Shown here: positions 45,016 to 55,660 of the stretch, piece after piece
Numbering within the stretch: position 1 is the stretch's first letter
How the letters are laid out: each line of letters begins with the position of its first letter
Assembly (NCBI RefSeq): GCF_033807575.1
Contig: NC_084707.1
Span: forward strand, 23,213,888 to 23,277,887
Direction of reading: 5' to 3'
DNA: 64,000 nucleotides
From: Cydia pomonella
Taxonomy: Eukaryota; Arthropoda; Insecta; Lepidoptera; Tortricidae
The notes under the pieces: generated by a model
What the model was told of the DNA's origin: nothing
Seen by the model: only the letters and a program-made list of their open reading frames with translations
Database searches by the model: none
Translations under genes and position numbers: made by a program

Positions 45016-45949
45016 TACCTCGGTAGAGCCTCGGCTCTTATATTTATTACGTTTCAAAATTTCGGCGCTTTCCAGTCAAGGTGGGACGGTGCCAGTGTGT
45101 CATCACCCGCACACTAACATCCATCCCAAGGTCCAAGGAACGAAGGACACCTCATCAGGCCTCTTGCCATCATCCCTGACAATCCCAGTCGGCTCAAGAA
45201 GAGTAGGCATATTGATGGTGGTTTCTCTTTGGCATAAGATATCTACCTATGTCAGTTTATTTGAATCGTAGTTTTAGTTGCAGTTTAAATACCTAATCTA
45301 TCATTTCCATAACCCATTTGTATAGACTTGAACTCGACCATTTCTTTGTATCCCATAACAGCAATCACACTTGATTTAGCTGCATAGTTTAGCTAATCTA
45401 CACATTAAGTTAATTGAAACCAATTAATGTTGCTTTAATGGCAACCTTATCTTAATGAGATTTAATTTAGTCTCAGTATTATTAATTATTTTATGTACAA
45501 ATGTCGGCTAAAATAGCGATACTCATATTGAACTTCATATGTGTAATAAAATGTCTCGGGGTAGGCATATCGTATAATACAAATAGAACTTCACTTACAG
45601 GTAAATTCGTTTATTTTTTTAATAGGCTAGATGACATGTTTTTATTTATGGTATCAGTCGATTGAGGATCCAATGTCTATGGGACCGTCAAAGTCTGATG
45701 ATAGTCAAGAAAGCAATACAAAAAGTTTGACTCGCACTTGGCTGTTTTTTTTAAATAAAATGTAAGGAATCGAATGGTACAGGTATTTTTCCCATTTTGA
45801 ATATAAAAAAATGAATTTTTGATGTCTTGTATTTTTTCCCCATAATTTTTTAGTGTCCAATCATTCAAGACGATAAATTGCTCATTTTCTATCTATTTTA
45901 CTTATTCTGTTATAAAATTCAACATGTGTCATCAATTATTCAAGTCATG

Positions 45950-46135
45950 TGACGAGAAAGGTATTACGAATGAATGTGGAGAGATGGAACGGGAGAGGAA
46001 AAGCTAGGAAAAGATGAGAGATGACAATGAAACGAACGCGAGTCAATTATAAGATGACGAGTGACAGAAAGATATGGAAGAAAAAGACATGCTGCGCCAA
46101 CTCCAAATGAATGGGACAAGGGCAAGCGAATAATA
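45950..46135 (+). pseudogene. Degenerate LINE C-terminal remnant
   Basis: The plus strand has VLRMNVERWNGRGKARKR, a stop, and further on SDRKIWKKKTCCANSK. This resembles the MR..G.RRRGRPKKRW and W....CCADP ends of RTE-like insect elements. Heavily decayed. Confidence 0.5.
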
Positions 46136-46742
46136 ATTTGTCATCAATTATTGTCCCCATTATTCAATATTGCAAGAAAGGCTAAAAAAATATCATTTTG
46201 AGCTTCAGTGTAATAACATTTTCTCAAACTTGCTATGAAATGATGACATGACTTACGTCAAATTAGGTCCGGAAATACTACATATCAGGTGCGATGAGTG
46301 AAGATGATATGTAAAGGAATTTCATACTGCCTTACACACCTAGGATTGTAAAGCAACCATCTTTTGTTTTTTAACGTCAAATTGTGACACAACGTCTTGG
46401 CATCCAACCATCAACTAGCTTCAGTTAGCTTGGTACGGTGATTTGTTGTGCATATTTGTTGCTAAGCAACGGCGCTGGCGCGCAGACTTACGCGCGCAAG
46501 ATTGTACACCGCTGATACAGTGGCGAGCCGAGTAGGTCGCCACAAAACAAATTGACTACAATTTTTTGTTTTAATTGCAAGTTTGAGAAAAACACTATAC
46601 ATATCTCGGCGAGAAACGGGGTTGCCGGCCGCGTATCTCTATCCGGCTTCGCTACGCTCAGCCGTATATATCTACTTGGCCTGCAACCCTACGTTACCCG
46701 GACTCTATAGTAATGTACTATTACAAAAAACTGGTTTTGCAG

Positions 46743-47134
46743 GTAAAATAGTCAGAGGAGAATTTTCAAGTATAATAAACTTTCCCCATTCCGCTTTCGT
46801 CGCCATAAACTGTGAAAATAGGTTTTCGACGTGTGGTGCATCCATACTCAACCAAGCTATACTACTAACTGCTGCTCATTGTATTTCAAAGTGCACTGAG
46901 GAATGTAATATAAAAGCTTACTTTGGATCTGAACGAAAAAGTACAGGTTACGAAAGAAATGTCATCAGTTTCAAAATTCATGAACACTATAACACTGATA
47001 CAAAAGCTTACGATATCGCTCTGATGAGATTAGAAAAAGATTTGCAGTTTAGTAAAAAAGTGAAGAGAGTTATCATAATGAAGAAACCACCGAAGTACGA
47101 TATTGCCGAAATAGCTGGGTGGGGATGGATTGAT
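46743..47134 (+). CDS. Gene C exon with His and Asp
   Basis: Acceptor GGTTTTGCAG, then GT AAA ATA GTC. Encodes KIVRGEFSSIINFPHSAFV, CGASILNQAILLTAAHC and ends GAT|GTAAGT. Extra cysteines (AINC and ISKC) match those of A and B; one further Cys follows (EEC). Confidence 0.85.
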
Positions 47135-50100
47135 GTAAGTCTGTCTAGATAATTAAATACGTCTAAATCATTGCCGAAAATTATATTACCGAATGTCATT
47201 TTGCAACCAATTGTTCTCATAATTTCATTCTGCCGAATGATCAAGTGGCAATTCAACACAGTACAACAAATTAGTATGATTTCCCAACCTAACTGTTAGC
47301 AACTGTATGTTTGGCTAAAAACATCAAAACGCCTTTTTTTTAAACGCAACGTTTTAGGCAGTGGAACCACTTTGTAAGTCTAATATAACTATAAAAGGTT
47401 TATTTTTGTAATTTAACATTCTACTAAGAAAACTTGCATAAGACGCAAGTAAAAAATAGGCTTTTATAATTTAATAACGTGAAGAAATAAATGAAAATTG
47501 AAAAAATCCCAATCTCGGTGAGACTCGAACTCGCGACCTGCACACACTCGAGACAGTGTATTTTTTGACTTTTCATTTATTCTTTGGAAAGCTTTGTGGC
47601 ATTTTTTTTTTTTTATCTAGCCTGTTTGAGTGTCCCACTGCTGGGCAAAGGCCTCTCCCCTTGATTTCCACGATTCCCGATTTGGTGTTTCCTCCGGCCA
47701 GTTGTTCAGGAAGCTGTCCAGGTCATCCCGCCATCTCCGCCTGGGCCTGCCCCGTCCACGTCCCTCTACCGGCATCCACTTGGTGGCTATGCTAGCCCAC
47801 CTCTCTGGGTACATGCGGTAGACGTGACCGGCCCAGTCCCATTTTAGCCTAGCGGTTTTCTCGCCTACGTCAGCAATGCGGGTTTTTGAACGCAGCGTGG
47901 TGTTTCTTTGTGGCATTATTTAGAGATATTTCTACTTAATACAATAGTACATTGTGCAAAGAGGGAGGTAATTGAAATATTGGAAACGAGGTCTGCAGAT
48001 TCACAACAGCCGCAGGCTGAAGTGAATTAAAGACTCGAGTTTGCAATATTCTTATTCGCGGAGTTACACACAATGTTTTTCATCACACTTGCGAAGAAAA
48101 ATGCATAAAATAAACTACATTATAAACGTCAGTATTTAAAAAGTAAAATTCATACCGTCTACTTGGTTCGTACGAATTAGTGACATAATTTTAATAAAAA
48201 TAGCTTTAACTCCCGAGGGACTTCTTTGGTCTTTAGTTCACCTGCATGAAATAAGATCTTTTTCGAGCAAAAGTGCATTGTGTATTGGAAACGAGGTCTG
48301 TAGATTCACGACAGCCGCAGACTTTTGCAATGTTCTTACCCCTGGAGCTACACACAATGTTTTTCATCACACTTGCGAAAAAAATACATTATACAAAAAA
48401 ACTACATTATGAACGTCAGTATTTGAAAAGTAAAACTCATACCTACTTGGTTCGTACTAATTAATGACATAATCTTAATAAAAATAGCTATAGCTCTCGA
48501 GGGCTCCTTTGGCTTTTAGTACACCTGCATGAATAAGATCTTTTTCGAGCAAGTGCGATGAAAAAATTATTTATTATAATTTGATATTTTGCGAGACCGT
48601 ATTTGTACTGGCCTAATTGCATAATAATAGTATTCTGTTCTCAGTCCAAGGGCACAAAGAGTGAAATGTTGAAACACGCAAAACAGCAGGTCTTCAGCAG
48701 GAGCGTATGCTACGATAAAGTGAGGGTTATACCCGTTGGAACTTTTTGCGCGACCGACCTCAATGGCTATCCTGAAAAGTAAGTTTAAATTATATCTTAG
48801 GTATATATAATAGTATAATATATAGACAAAAAATATAATACAGTATGGCCGTCGACCGATCGGGCGCCCGAGGTACCGCTGGTGTGATGTCGTGGAGGCG
48901 GACCTGCGTCGGCTGAACGCCAATTCATGACAGGAAACCGCGCTGGATCGGGACAGGTGGCGTTCTCTCGTTTCGGAGGCCAAGATTCTTTTTGGATCGC
49001 TGAGCCAAAGCAGTTAGTTAGTGTCCCTAGCCATTGGACAAAGGCGAAATGTACATATGCATTAGGGTATTTAGAACCAGTGGTACAAAGTATCATAACA
49101 GCCGGTGTAGCGGTTTCGAAGAAATTAAAAAATTACCAATTTTTACTTTTGAGCAGCCTGTATGTGTTAGTAGCTCCTATGGTAATATCCTCAAAGAATA
49201 GTATGGAACCTTCAACCTTTTTGATTATCTTTTATTTTATGACACTAATAAGCTTCTGACTTTTGAAAAATGTCATCATTATCAAATATTTCGAACAAGT
49301 TGTCAAAAACACTGCCAAAGATTAACACAGTGTGTTTCTTTTTGTAGTCGATTATTGCAAATAACTTTTGTTCGAAAAATTTATTTTTTTATCTTTTGTT
49401 CTAATTAAAAAAATATTAACGTCAGATCATTCCTGAGAAGTAACCCTACGTGGGATTTCAGGGTTTGTCCAATGGCTAAGGTCACCCTGTATATTATGTG
49501 AGGAAGCCTTACACTACTTAGGAGTAGAAAAAGTATGAGATCTTTTACAAATAATCATTTCCGCAAAATTGATACAGACACCATGTGTACGAGCAAAGAG
49601 AATTTGAAATAGAGGTGTATTGTCAAAGAAAACTTTGTAGTGACATAAATTTACTGCCGTCTTTCGACACATAATTAAAACTTTTAGAACGCTATTTGAC
49701 TTTGATCCTTATTCTTTCACAGATATATGTTTAATTTGTTAAACATCAAAAACAGGCACCATCTTACCGGGCACTACCTAAGGATATGGCGTCATCGCTC
49801 GAAAGGATGCTCCTATACCTTTGGGCTCTGATCTATTAGATGGTGCCACTTTTTGACAAATTGAATACATATGAGTGCAACAATAAGGATCAAAATCAAA
49901 TGGCGTTCTAAAAGTTCGAATTATGTGTCGAAAGATGGCATTAAATTTGTCGCTACAAAGTTTTCTTTGACAATACACCTCTATTTCAAATTCTCTTTGG
50001 TACGAGCTACAAAATAACATTATTGAGAGTTTGTTTCGGGTGCTTTTTCTCACTTAGGACAAAATTGAAACGAATTTTGTCCTTTTGCTAGATGACATCC

Positions 50101-50925
50101 GTAGAAATACATTAGCAAACGAACATCTTGGTGGCAGCATTATTTGAAATAGAAAATCAATCCAACAGCAATTTGAAGCGAGATGGTCATTTTACTTTAA
50201 TTGATTATTTCTATGGTAATGGGCCATTTCTATTACTTAACTGTTTTATAAAGTATGAGCTTCCGAATTATAAATAAATAAATATTATAGGAACATTCTT
50301 ACACAAATTGACCCACAAAAAAAGTCCCACGGTAACCTCAAGATGGCTTGTGTTGTGGGTACTCAGACAACGATATGCATAATATACAAATAGTTAAATA
50401 CATAAAAAACAGAAACAAATATCTGTGATCATCACACAAATACATGCCCCTACCGGGATTCGAACCCAGGACCATCGGCTTCAGTGGGTCACTACCCACT
50501 AGGCCAAACCGGCCGTCAGATTGGCAGGCAGAAATAAAGGCCAAACCGGCCGTCAGATTGGTAGGCAGAAATAAAGGCCAAACCGGCCGTCAGATTGGTA
50601 GGCACAAATAAAGAAATCCTAATGTCATATAACCGTTATTCATAGGGGAGACTCCGGCAGTGCCCTCATGATTCGAGGTTCCATTCAGATAGGAATTGTA
50701 TCCTTCAAGAAAAGACAATACACAAACGAAACCATCGTATACACCGACGTCTCTTACTACTACGATTGGATACTTAAGAATGCAAGAGAATTGTATTGCC
50801 ATGAAATCAAGAAAATGGGGAAAAAATTGATCGAGAAAATGGATAAGAAGTGGGAGGAGACACGGCTAATCCAAAAGATATGGCGAAAGGGGGAGGACGA
50901 CTTCATGAACTGTATTTTTATATAA
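46743..50925 (+). CDS. S1 serine protease gene C (first exon not found)
   Basis: Three exons, 46743-47134, 48645-48778 and 50646-50925, join in frame with phases equal to those of gene B. The product has KIVRG (IVGG position), catalytic His in TAAHC, Asp in YDIALM, AGWGWID at the exon end, an exon 2 matching that of gene B, and GDSGSA with the catalytic Ser. As in B, Cys191 is Glu, position 189 is Tyr and Cys220 is absent. The C-terminus continues past YYYDWILKNARELYC into a highly charged Lys/Glu-rich tail of about 35 residues, unlike A or B. The acceptor at 46742 implies an upstream exon (phase 1) with the signal peptide; none was recognised within about 800 bp. Introns hold LINE, MITE and SINE insertions. 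It is on the opposite strand to A and B. Confidence 0.78.
47505..47550 (-). other. tRNA-like B-box fragment
   Basis: The minus strand reads GGTCGCGAGTTCGAGTCTCACC, a T-arm and B-box pattern, without a recognisable A box. Probably a truncated tRNA-derived repeat. Confidence 0.3.
47605..47920 (-). pseudogene. LINE RT C-terminal remnant in gene C intron 1
   Basis: The minus strand reads RSKTRIADVGEKTARLKWDW, AGHVYRM, GRGRGRPRRRWRDDLDSFL, WKSRGEAFAQQWD and a stop at the QTG end. This is the canonical C-terminus of RTE-like insect elements and is uninterrupted over about 99 codons. It lies antisense to gene C. Its last codons (EAFAQQWD) are also encoded by the tail of the SINE at 63420-63740. Confidence 0.85.
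47970..48556. repeat. 300-bp tandem duplication in gene C intron 1
   Basis: The blocks at about 47973-48272 and 48283-48555 share TATTGGAAACGAGGTCTG, ACACACAATGTTTTTCATCA, GTCAGTATTT.AAAAGTAAA and AAGATCTTTTTCGAGCAA. It ends about 90 bp before exon 2. Confidence 0.75.
48645..48778 (+). CDS. Gene C middle exon
   Basis: 134 nt between ATTCTGTTCTCAG and GTAAGT. Encodes SKGTKSEMLKHAKQQVF, SRSVCYDKV, VGTFCATDLNGYPE plus two bases of Lys. It is four residues shorter than the gene B exon and was found by homology to it; no ATG-initiated frame covers it. Confidence 0.87.
48840..49010 (+). pseudogene. RTE-type LINE remnant in gene C intron 2
   Basis: The plus strand reads RPIGRPRYRWCDVVEADLRR, LNANS, a stop, then ETALDRDRWRSLVSEAKILF. 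Same C-terminal motif set as 4390-4640. Confidence 0.75.
49575..50013. mobile_element. Foldback element with arms of about 135-160 bp in gene C intron 2
   Basis: The left arm (about 49575-49745) and right arm (about 49855-50013) are inverted copies of each other. Both contain AAAGAGAATTTGAAATAGAG, GTATTGTCAAAGAAAACTTT, TCTTTCGACACATAATT and ACTTTTAGAACGC. In the pre-mRNA of gene C they would form a long hairpin. A single arm is at 41975-42195. Open frames across the arms are incidental. Confidence 0.8.
50270..50519 (-). mobile_element. SINE-1 copy in gene C intron 2
   Basis: Full-length minus-strand copy whose tRNA head end (AGGCCAAACCGGCCGTC) runs into a three-copy 37-bp repeat just before the last exon. 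Confidence 0.88.
50502..50612. repeat. Three 37-bp repeats made from the SINE-1 end plus flank
   Basis: GGCCAAACCGGCCGTCAGAT followed by TGG(C/T)AGGCAGAAATAAA is repeated at 50502, 50539 and 50576. Each unit contains the first bases of the SINE head and adjacent target DNA. It ends 33 nt before the exon. Confidence 0.85.
50646..50925 (+). CDS. Gene C last exon
   Basis: Acceptor CGTTATTCATAG, then G|GGA GAC TCC GGC AGT. Encodes GDSGSALMIRGSIQIGIVSF, KKRQYTNETIVYTDV, then the charged tail and a TAA. A CTAAT branch-point-like motif lies about 25 nt upstream of the acceptor. Confidence 0.85.
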
Positions 50926-50954
50926 AAACTATATATACCCTTTTGGACCCGGGT

Positions 50955-51295
50955 ACGTCCTTAAACTACGTCCAAAAGAGAGGTATGGGCATTGTGAATG
51001 TCATCTCCCTTTGTGTGGTAGGGCACAGCCGGTGGATGTCATTCCAGATCTAGAGCGGAGCCCAACTGGGGAAGTACCTCCACCTTACAGAAAACAGCAG
51101 CCAAATAACACTAGACCCTACTCGTAGTGTTGTGTTCCTGCCGGTGAGTAAGGTTGCCAGAGCTCAACGAGGGGGGGTCGGGTTTAGGGTCGGCAACGCG
51201 CATGTAACTCCTCTGGAGTTGCAGGCGTACATAGGCTACGGAGACTGCTTACCATCAGGCGGGCCGTATGCTTGTTTGCCACCGACGTAGTATAA
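50955..51295 (-). repeat. R2 copy downstream of gene C
   Basis: Complete minus-strand copy, starting about 30 bp after the gene C stop codon, so it would lie in or replace the 3' untranslated region. Confidence 0.85.
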
Positions 51296-51299
51296 AAAA

Positions 51300-52420
51300 A
51301 TATATATATAACTTAATGTCTTTAAAGAATATTGTATTGACCATTTTTTTACCGTCTGGTGGCTCATTTTATTTCAAATTTCATACTACTTTTTGTTATT
51401 TGGTAATTTCTATATTATTTTGACTTTGAATCACGAGCTCTCTCGATCCTAATAGAAGAAAAAATTTCGCGATCGAAAAAAAGAGTAGCGAATACATTTA
51501 ACTAAAATGGTCCAGGTGAGGTGAGGTTAAAATGGATGGGATAATTTAAGATCTGTAGTTTACTAATAAGTATTATACACAGTGGGCTGATAAAGCCGAC
51601 AGATTTTACTGGTGTATTCTTGACCGCATTTAGAGACTAAAATGTCATACAAGGTTTTCTGAAATCTGTCTTATTTCTAAAATAATGTCAAATTTTGTAA
51701 AAAAATGTTTATGTGAAAAACGCCTTTTTGGCTGTGACGCTGACACTGCCACAACGGTGACTTGCTTTACTTAGACATACCCACTGACATACATTAAAGT
51801 TTTAAAGGAAACTCGCATTTTTTATATGTAAATAAAAAAAAAACTTTACTTATATGTTATAATGTTTTTTTTTTCGCCAAGATATAAAAAGAAATAATGT
51901 TTCATGTACAAAAAACGCAAAAAAAAAAAATATTCGACAAAAAAAATGTATATTGTGTACAAAGATGTGCACCATAATATATGAAACCAGGTCAAACATC
52001 AACCAATTTATCATAAACCCTAAAAAAGTTCAAGTAAACAAACTAACATTAAATCAAAGTTAGTGGCCCATGACTAACGCGGCCCATATTTCATGATGGC
52101 GGCTTTTGAGTGACGTCTGATACCGAACACGATAAATAACGGAGCTAATGTGATGGGTAATGAGACAACTTTCTGGAAATCAGCCCTTTTGCCCGACTGC
52201 GACGAAGCCAAAAAGTAAGGGTTACATTTTCAAATATTTATACCGGAAGGAGCCTGTAACAAGAGTTAAAAAAAATTAATTGTAGCCTGTCCTCCTCAAA
52301 CTGACCAAAATTTGTTTAGCGACATTTAAAAATACTACTCGTGTTTTATTTTAAATGTTTATTCGAAGACGCAATGTATTGCGAATTTTGTTATGTTTAA
52401 GGCGTGACGATCAACATCAA
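51300..52420. other. Non-coding stretch
   Basis: AT-rich with several A- and T-runs; no open frame above 60 codons and no recognised element. Confidence 0.45.
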
Positions 52421-52427
52421 TTATAGG

Positions 52428-52577
52428 TAAAAAACTTAAGTAAGTCACCTGTTGTATATAGCTGTGACGTGTTCGAATAGACAATACATGTTTAAAAGAC
52501 ACACACAAACAAAACAAATGTCTATTCGAACATGTCACAACTACATACAACAGGTGACTTACTTAAGTTTTTACATA
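52428..52577. mobile_element. MITE-like inverted repeat
   Basis: Arms of about 55 bp: AAAACTTAAGTAAGTCACCT, GTTGTATATAGCTGTGACGT and GTTCGAATAGACA on the left, complement at about 52520-52575. The spacer is about 35 bp of CA-rich DNA. Confidence 0.8.
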
Positions 52578-52744
52578 TACAACGTTGATGGCGTACATTG
52601 CAGATAATATTTCATTTCTATGAAAAATAGGAAATCGAAAGACTTCATAATTTTTGAAAGTTATTGGACAAGTCACCGTTTGAGAAGTACAATCTATGTT
52701 TTAATTATTTGCTGGTGTAATATGCCACATGCCCCACTACACGG

Positions 52745-53000
52745 TTCTTCTTCTCTCGTGTCGAGGTTCCCCTAAACAGTGGATGCCCGGACCGTGACAT
52801 CTCTCAGCTCAGATTCAGAGCACGAGTGCGGGCACGCGGGGCAATCCAGCAGGTGCGCCATGGTTTGGTGCAGTGTCGCTAGCACATTGGATAGAGTGGC
52901 CACGAAGCAGTCCCCATTCGACCATGCTCTGTTTACAACGGCCAAGCTGAGATCTGAGCCTGTTCATCGCCTTCCAGATGGGCCATGGTTCTTTCCAGAC
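52745..53000 (-). pseudogene. LINE C-terminal remnant, frameshifted
   Basis: The minus strand reads AMNRLRSQLGRCKQSMVEWG, then a frame change to TMAHLLDCPACP, a Cys-rich end. This LNR-RTG-GRC....W......C.C....TM.H....C pattern is the C-terminus of jockey/R1-like insect elements. The 106-codon plus-strand frame here is its shadow. Confidence 0.7.
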
Positions 53001-53870
53001 ATATGTACTACTCGATATAACTTTATTACACTTTCTTCGATTCCATCTTTAGAGCAAGGCAGGCTGTTGGTGAAGATCCCACCTCCAACAGCCACATAGG
53101 ACAGCAACAATTCATATTTATTTCAACTGCAACGCATATGCATTCCTATTGTGCAGTTCACATGCAAGATGCAGTTAAAATGCAGTTTACTCGATTGGCA
53201 GACATGATTATACCAGTGAAGTAAATATATTATTATCTCATAAAAAACTTTAACAACCATCAAAAGTCTTACAGACGTCCAACTTATTTTAAACTTCGAC
53301 TCCTAAACATAAGCTTATTTAGTTCTCTTTCGCTTCTATTCTAGAAGAAAACAGAAGTAAGTACCAACAAAGTTCATAGATTGTGATACCTTATATTCTT
53401 GAGTGCAATATACGATGGTCCAGAAAGGAATGAAAGGTCTTAGTAAAGTGGTTCAGTTAAATGCATTAATTTTCAGTCCACAGACGCCGCACTGTCAGTA
53501 TAATTAATTAATTGAAGATAGCGCAGACGAGAAAAAAGTACACCAGGACAGTGATAAAACAGGGAGCGTCAAATGTCTGGCAGCTTTAGTTTTTACAATC
53601 AAGGACAGAGTAGATGGCGCCTTTAGTTCTTGTTTCTTTTCTAGGTGCAATAAATGATTTAAGAGTATATTTTTTTCTATCTTTGTATAAAAAATCGTCG
53701 TCACTGACTTTATAGTTCGTGTCATTTACGATGACGCCCAGATTTGTCAAATCTAACCTTTAACTACATGGCAATACAAGTCAACGATCTACATATAACA
53801 ACGTTAAGCCGAAGCATCCGCTTAAGCTTGAAAATTGAAAATTGCTTAGTAAGTTCGTTATAATCTACCT
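53001..53870. other. Non-coding stretch with a minor repeat
   Basis: A copy of the CGATGACGC-containing short repeat lies at 53705-53790 in reverse orientation to 42236-42325. Nothing else is recognised. Confidence 0.4.
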
Positions 53871-53874
53871 AACT

Positions 53875-54185
53875 TTTTTTATACTATATTAGAGGCAAAC
53901 AAGCATACAGCCCGCCAGATGGTAAATGATCACTGTAGCCAATGGACGTCTGCAACCCCAGAGGTGTTACATGTGCGTTGCCTATTCTAACACCCAGCAC
54001 CCTCATGAAACCTGCATGCAATTCTGGCAACCTTGCTCACCGGCAGGAACACAACACTATGAGGGTCTAGTGTTATTTGGCTGCGGTTTTCTGTAAGGTG
54101 GAGGTACTTCTCCAGTTGGACTCTGCTCTAGATCTGGAATGACATCCGCTGTACTGTGCCCTATCACACAAAGCGAGATGAGATG
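53875..54185 (+). repeat. R2 copy, most diverged
   Basis: Starts ACTATATTAGAGGCAAACAA and ends CACACAAAGCGAGATG, with many substitutions compared with the copy at 43802. Confidence 0.8.
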
Positions 54186-54189
54186 AACG

Positions 54190-55520
54190 TGTAGGTTAGA
54201 CAAACATTAAAGCTTTCATCGCTGTGTTAAGTACTGATACGAGTAACTACAACTGCCTTTAAAAACCGTTTCATTAAAAGTATTTTGTTTGGTGCAACGC
54301 CAAACACATTACTTTAACATTTCGAGAGAAACGTAACAACAAAAAACTATAATCACACATGTAATGAAATGAAACCTATTCTCACTTTCGTAGTCTGTCA
54401 CCACGTCACCGGCTATCGCGGGGATACTTCATTAACCCCCTCACTACATTTGAGTTCGGTTAATCGTTCGGAATGGTGAATTATGGCGATGTGAGCCGTC
54501 ACAAGCGTTCAAAGGGTTAAGCTGATGGAGTTTTATTGAACTAACTTACCTATTGAAGAGTATTAGTTGCTGGGTTCTGACTCTGGTCAAATCTAAAATA
54601 CCGTTGATAATCGTTTGTATCTTTCTGTCGGTTTGATGCTCGCCTGCAAAGTTCCTGTCCAAGTCCAGCTCTGTTCCTTTCTGCATACTTGTTCCTTTTT
54701 CGTTTACCCTATTCTGTATTCGCCACTTGTTCTTTATATAAGTACTCGTTTTGTTCGCTCTTTGTCATTATTATCTTTGATTATATTTTGTAAATTGTCT
54801 CTCTCTTAATATGTTGTATTTGTTTTTCGTCATGCTCGTCTTTAGTCTCATTCATCAGTCGTCTCCTTTGTTTTTTAATCTCATTTACTTTCCCGCCGAA
54901 TTTTTTTTGACAAGGTCCATTCTAGACAGGTTTTATACAGAACGCATAGTATGGTTTCATTCATTTATAACTTATATGAAAAATAATAATCGCCAGGCGC
55001 TACTTTTTGCACCAAACCAGTGCCAGAATTAGGAATATTCGATGATAGGGCGAAAATTTTATGGTTCGTTCGATAAATGGCGTGCAAGCTTAACGCTGGC
55101 ATTCAAATCCTTAATTTATCCCCTCGTCTGCGTATTAACGCGTATCATTGTCTGTAGGATGAACTTTGCGAAAATTAGGCTATGTGTAGCTTTATGCCAT
55201 ATTCATTTAAATTGTATTTTTTTTATTTAATGTATGTTATTTATAAGATGTAATGTTTTGAAAAGATGTGTCCCGCCGAGTTTCTTGCCGATCCCATATT
55301 GGGATACCCTCCTACAATTTAGGTGGGATTTAAATCTTCTCGGGTCAGAGGTGTAGGGTTAGAGCCGGCGTAGCTTTACTTGACGTTCATAAGCGCATCG
55401 TAATATGTCTACTTGGAATATAAACTATCTTTATGTTAATAATCAATACATTTTAATAAACATATTAAGAGAAAGTAAACGCAACATTGTAATTTTTATA
55501 GCGATTTTTTGCACGTTTTT
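54190..55520. other. Non-coding stretch
   Basis: Open frames 54615-54809 and 54811-55032 (plus) are rich in Leu, Ser and Phe codons but carry no domain or conserved context. A GC-richer patch lies at 55270-55390. No gene is supported. Confidence 0.4.
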
Positions 55521-55522
55521 GG

Positions 55523-55660
55523 GCCACTTGCGCCATCCAGGGTTAGCCATTTACTCGGAGTTAACCGGTTAAACCCGGAGTTTCGAGTACAATGTAACCT
55601 TGAATTAACGGTTAATTCCGAGTTAGTGGCTAAACCAGGATTGGTGTAAGTGGCCCATTA
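55523..55660. mobile_element. MITE with GGTTAAC-rich inverted arms
   Basis: Arms begin TGGGCCACTTGCGCCATCCA and end in the complement CTTACACC.ATGGGCC-type sequence (TGGTGTAAGTGGCCCATT). Inner GGAGTTAACCGGTTAA motifs are inverted. Length about 138 bp. Confidence 0.78.
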
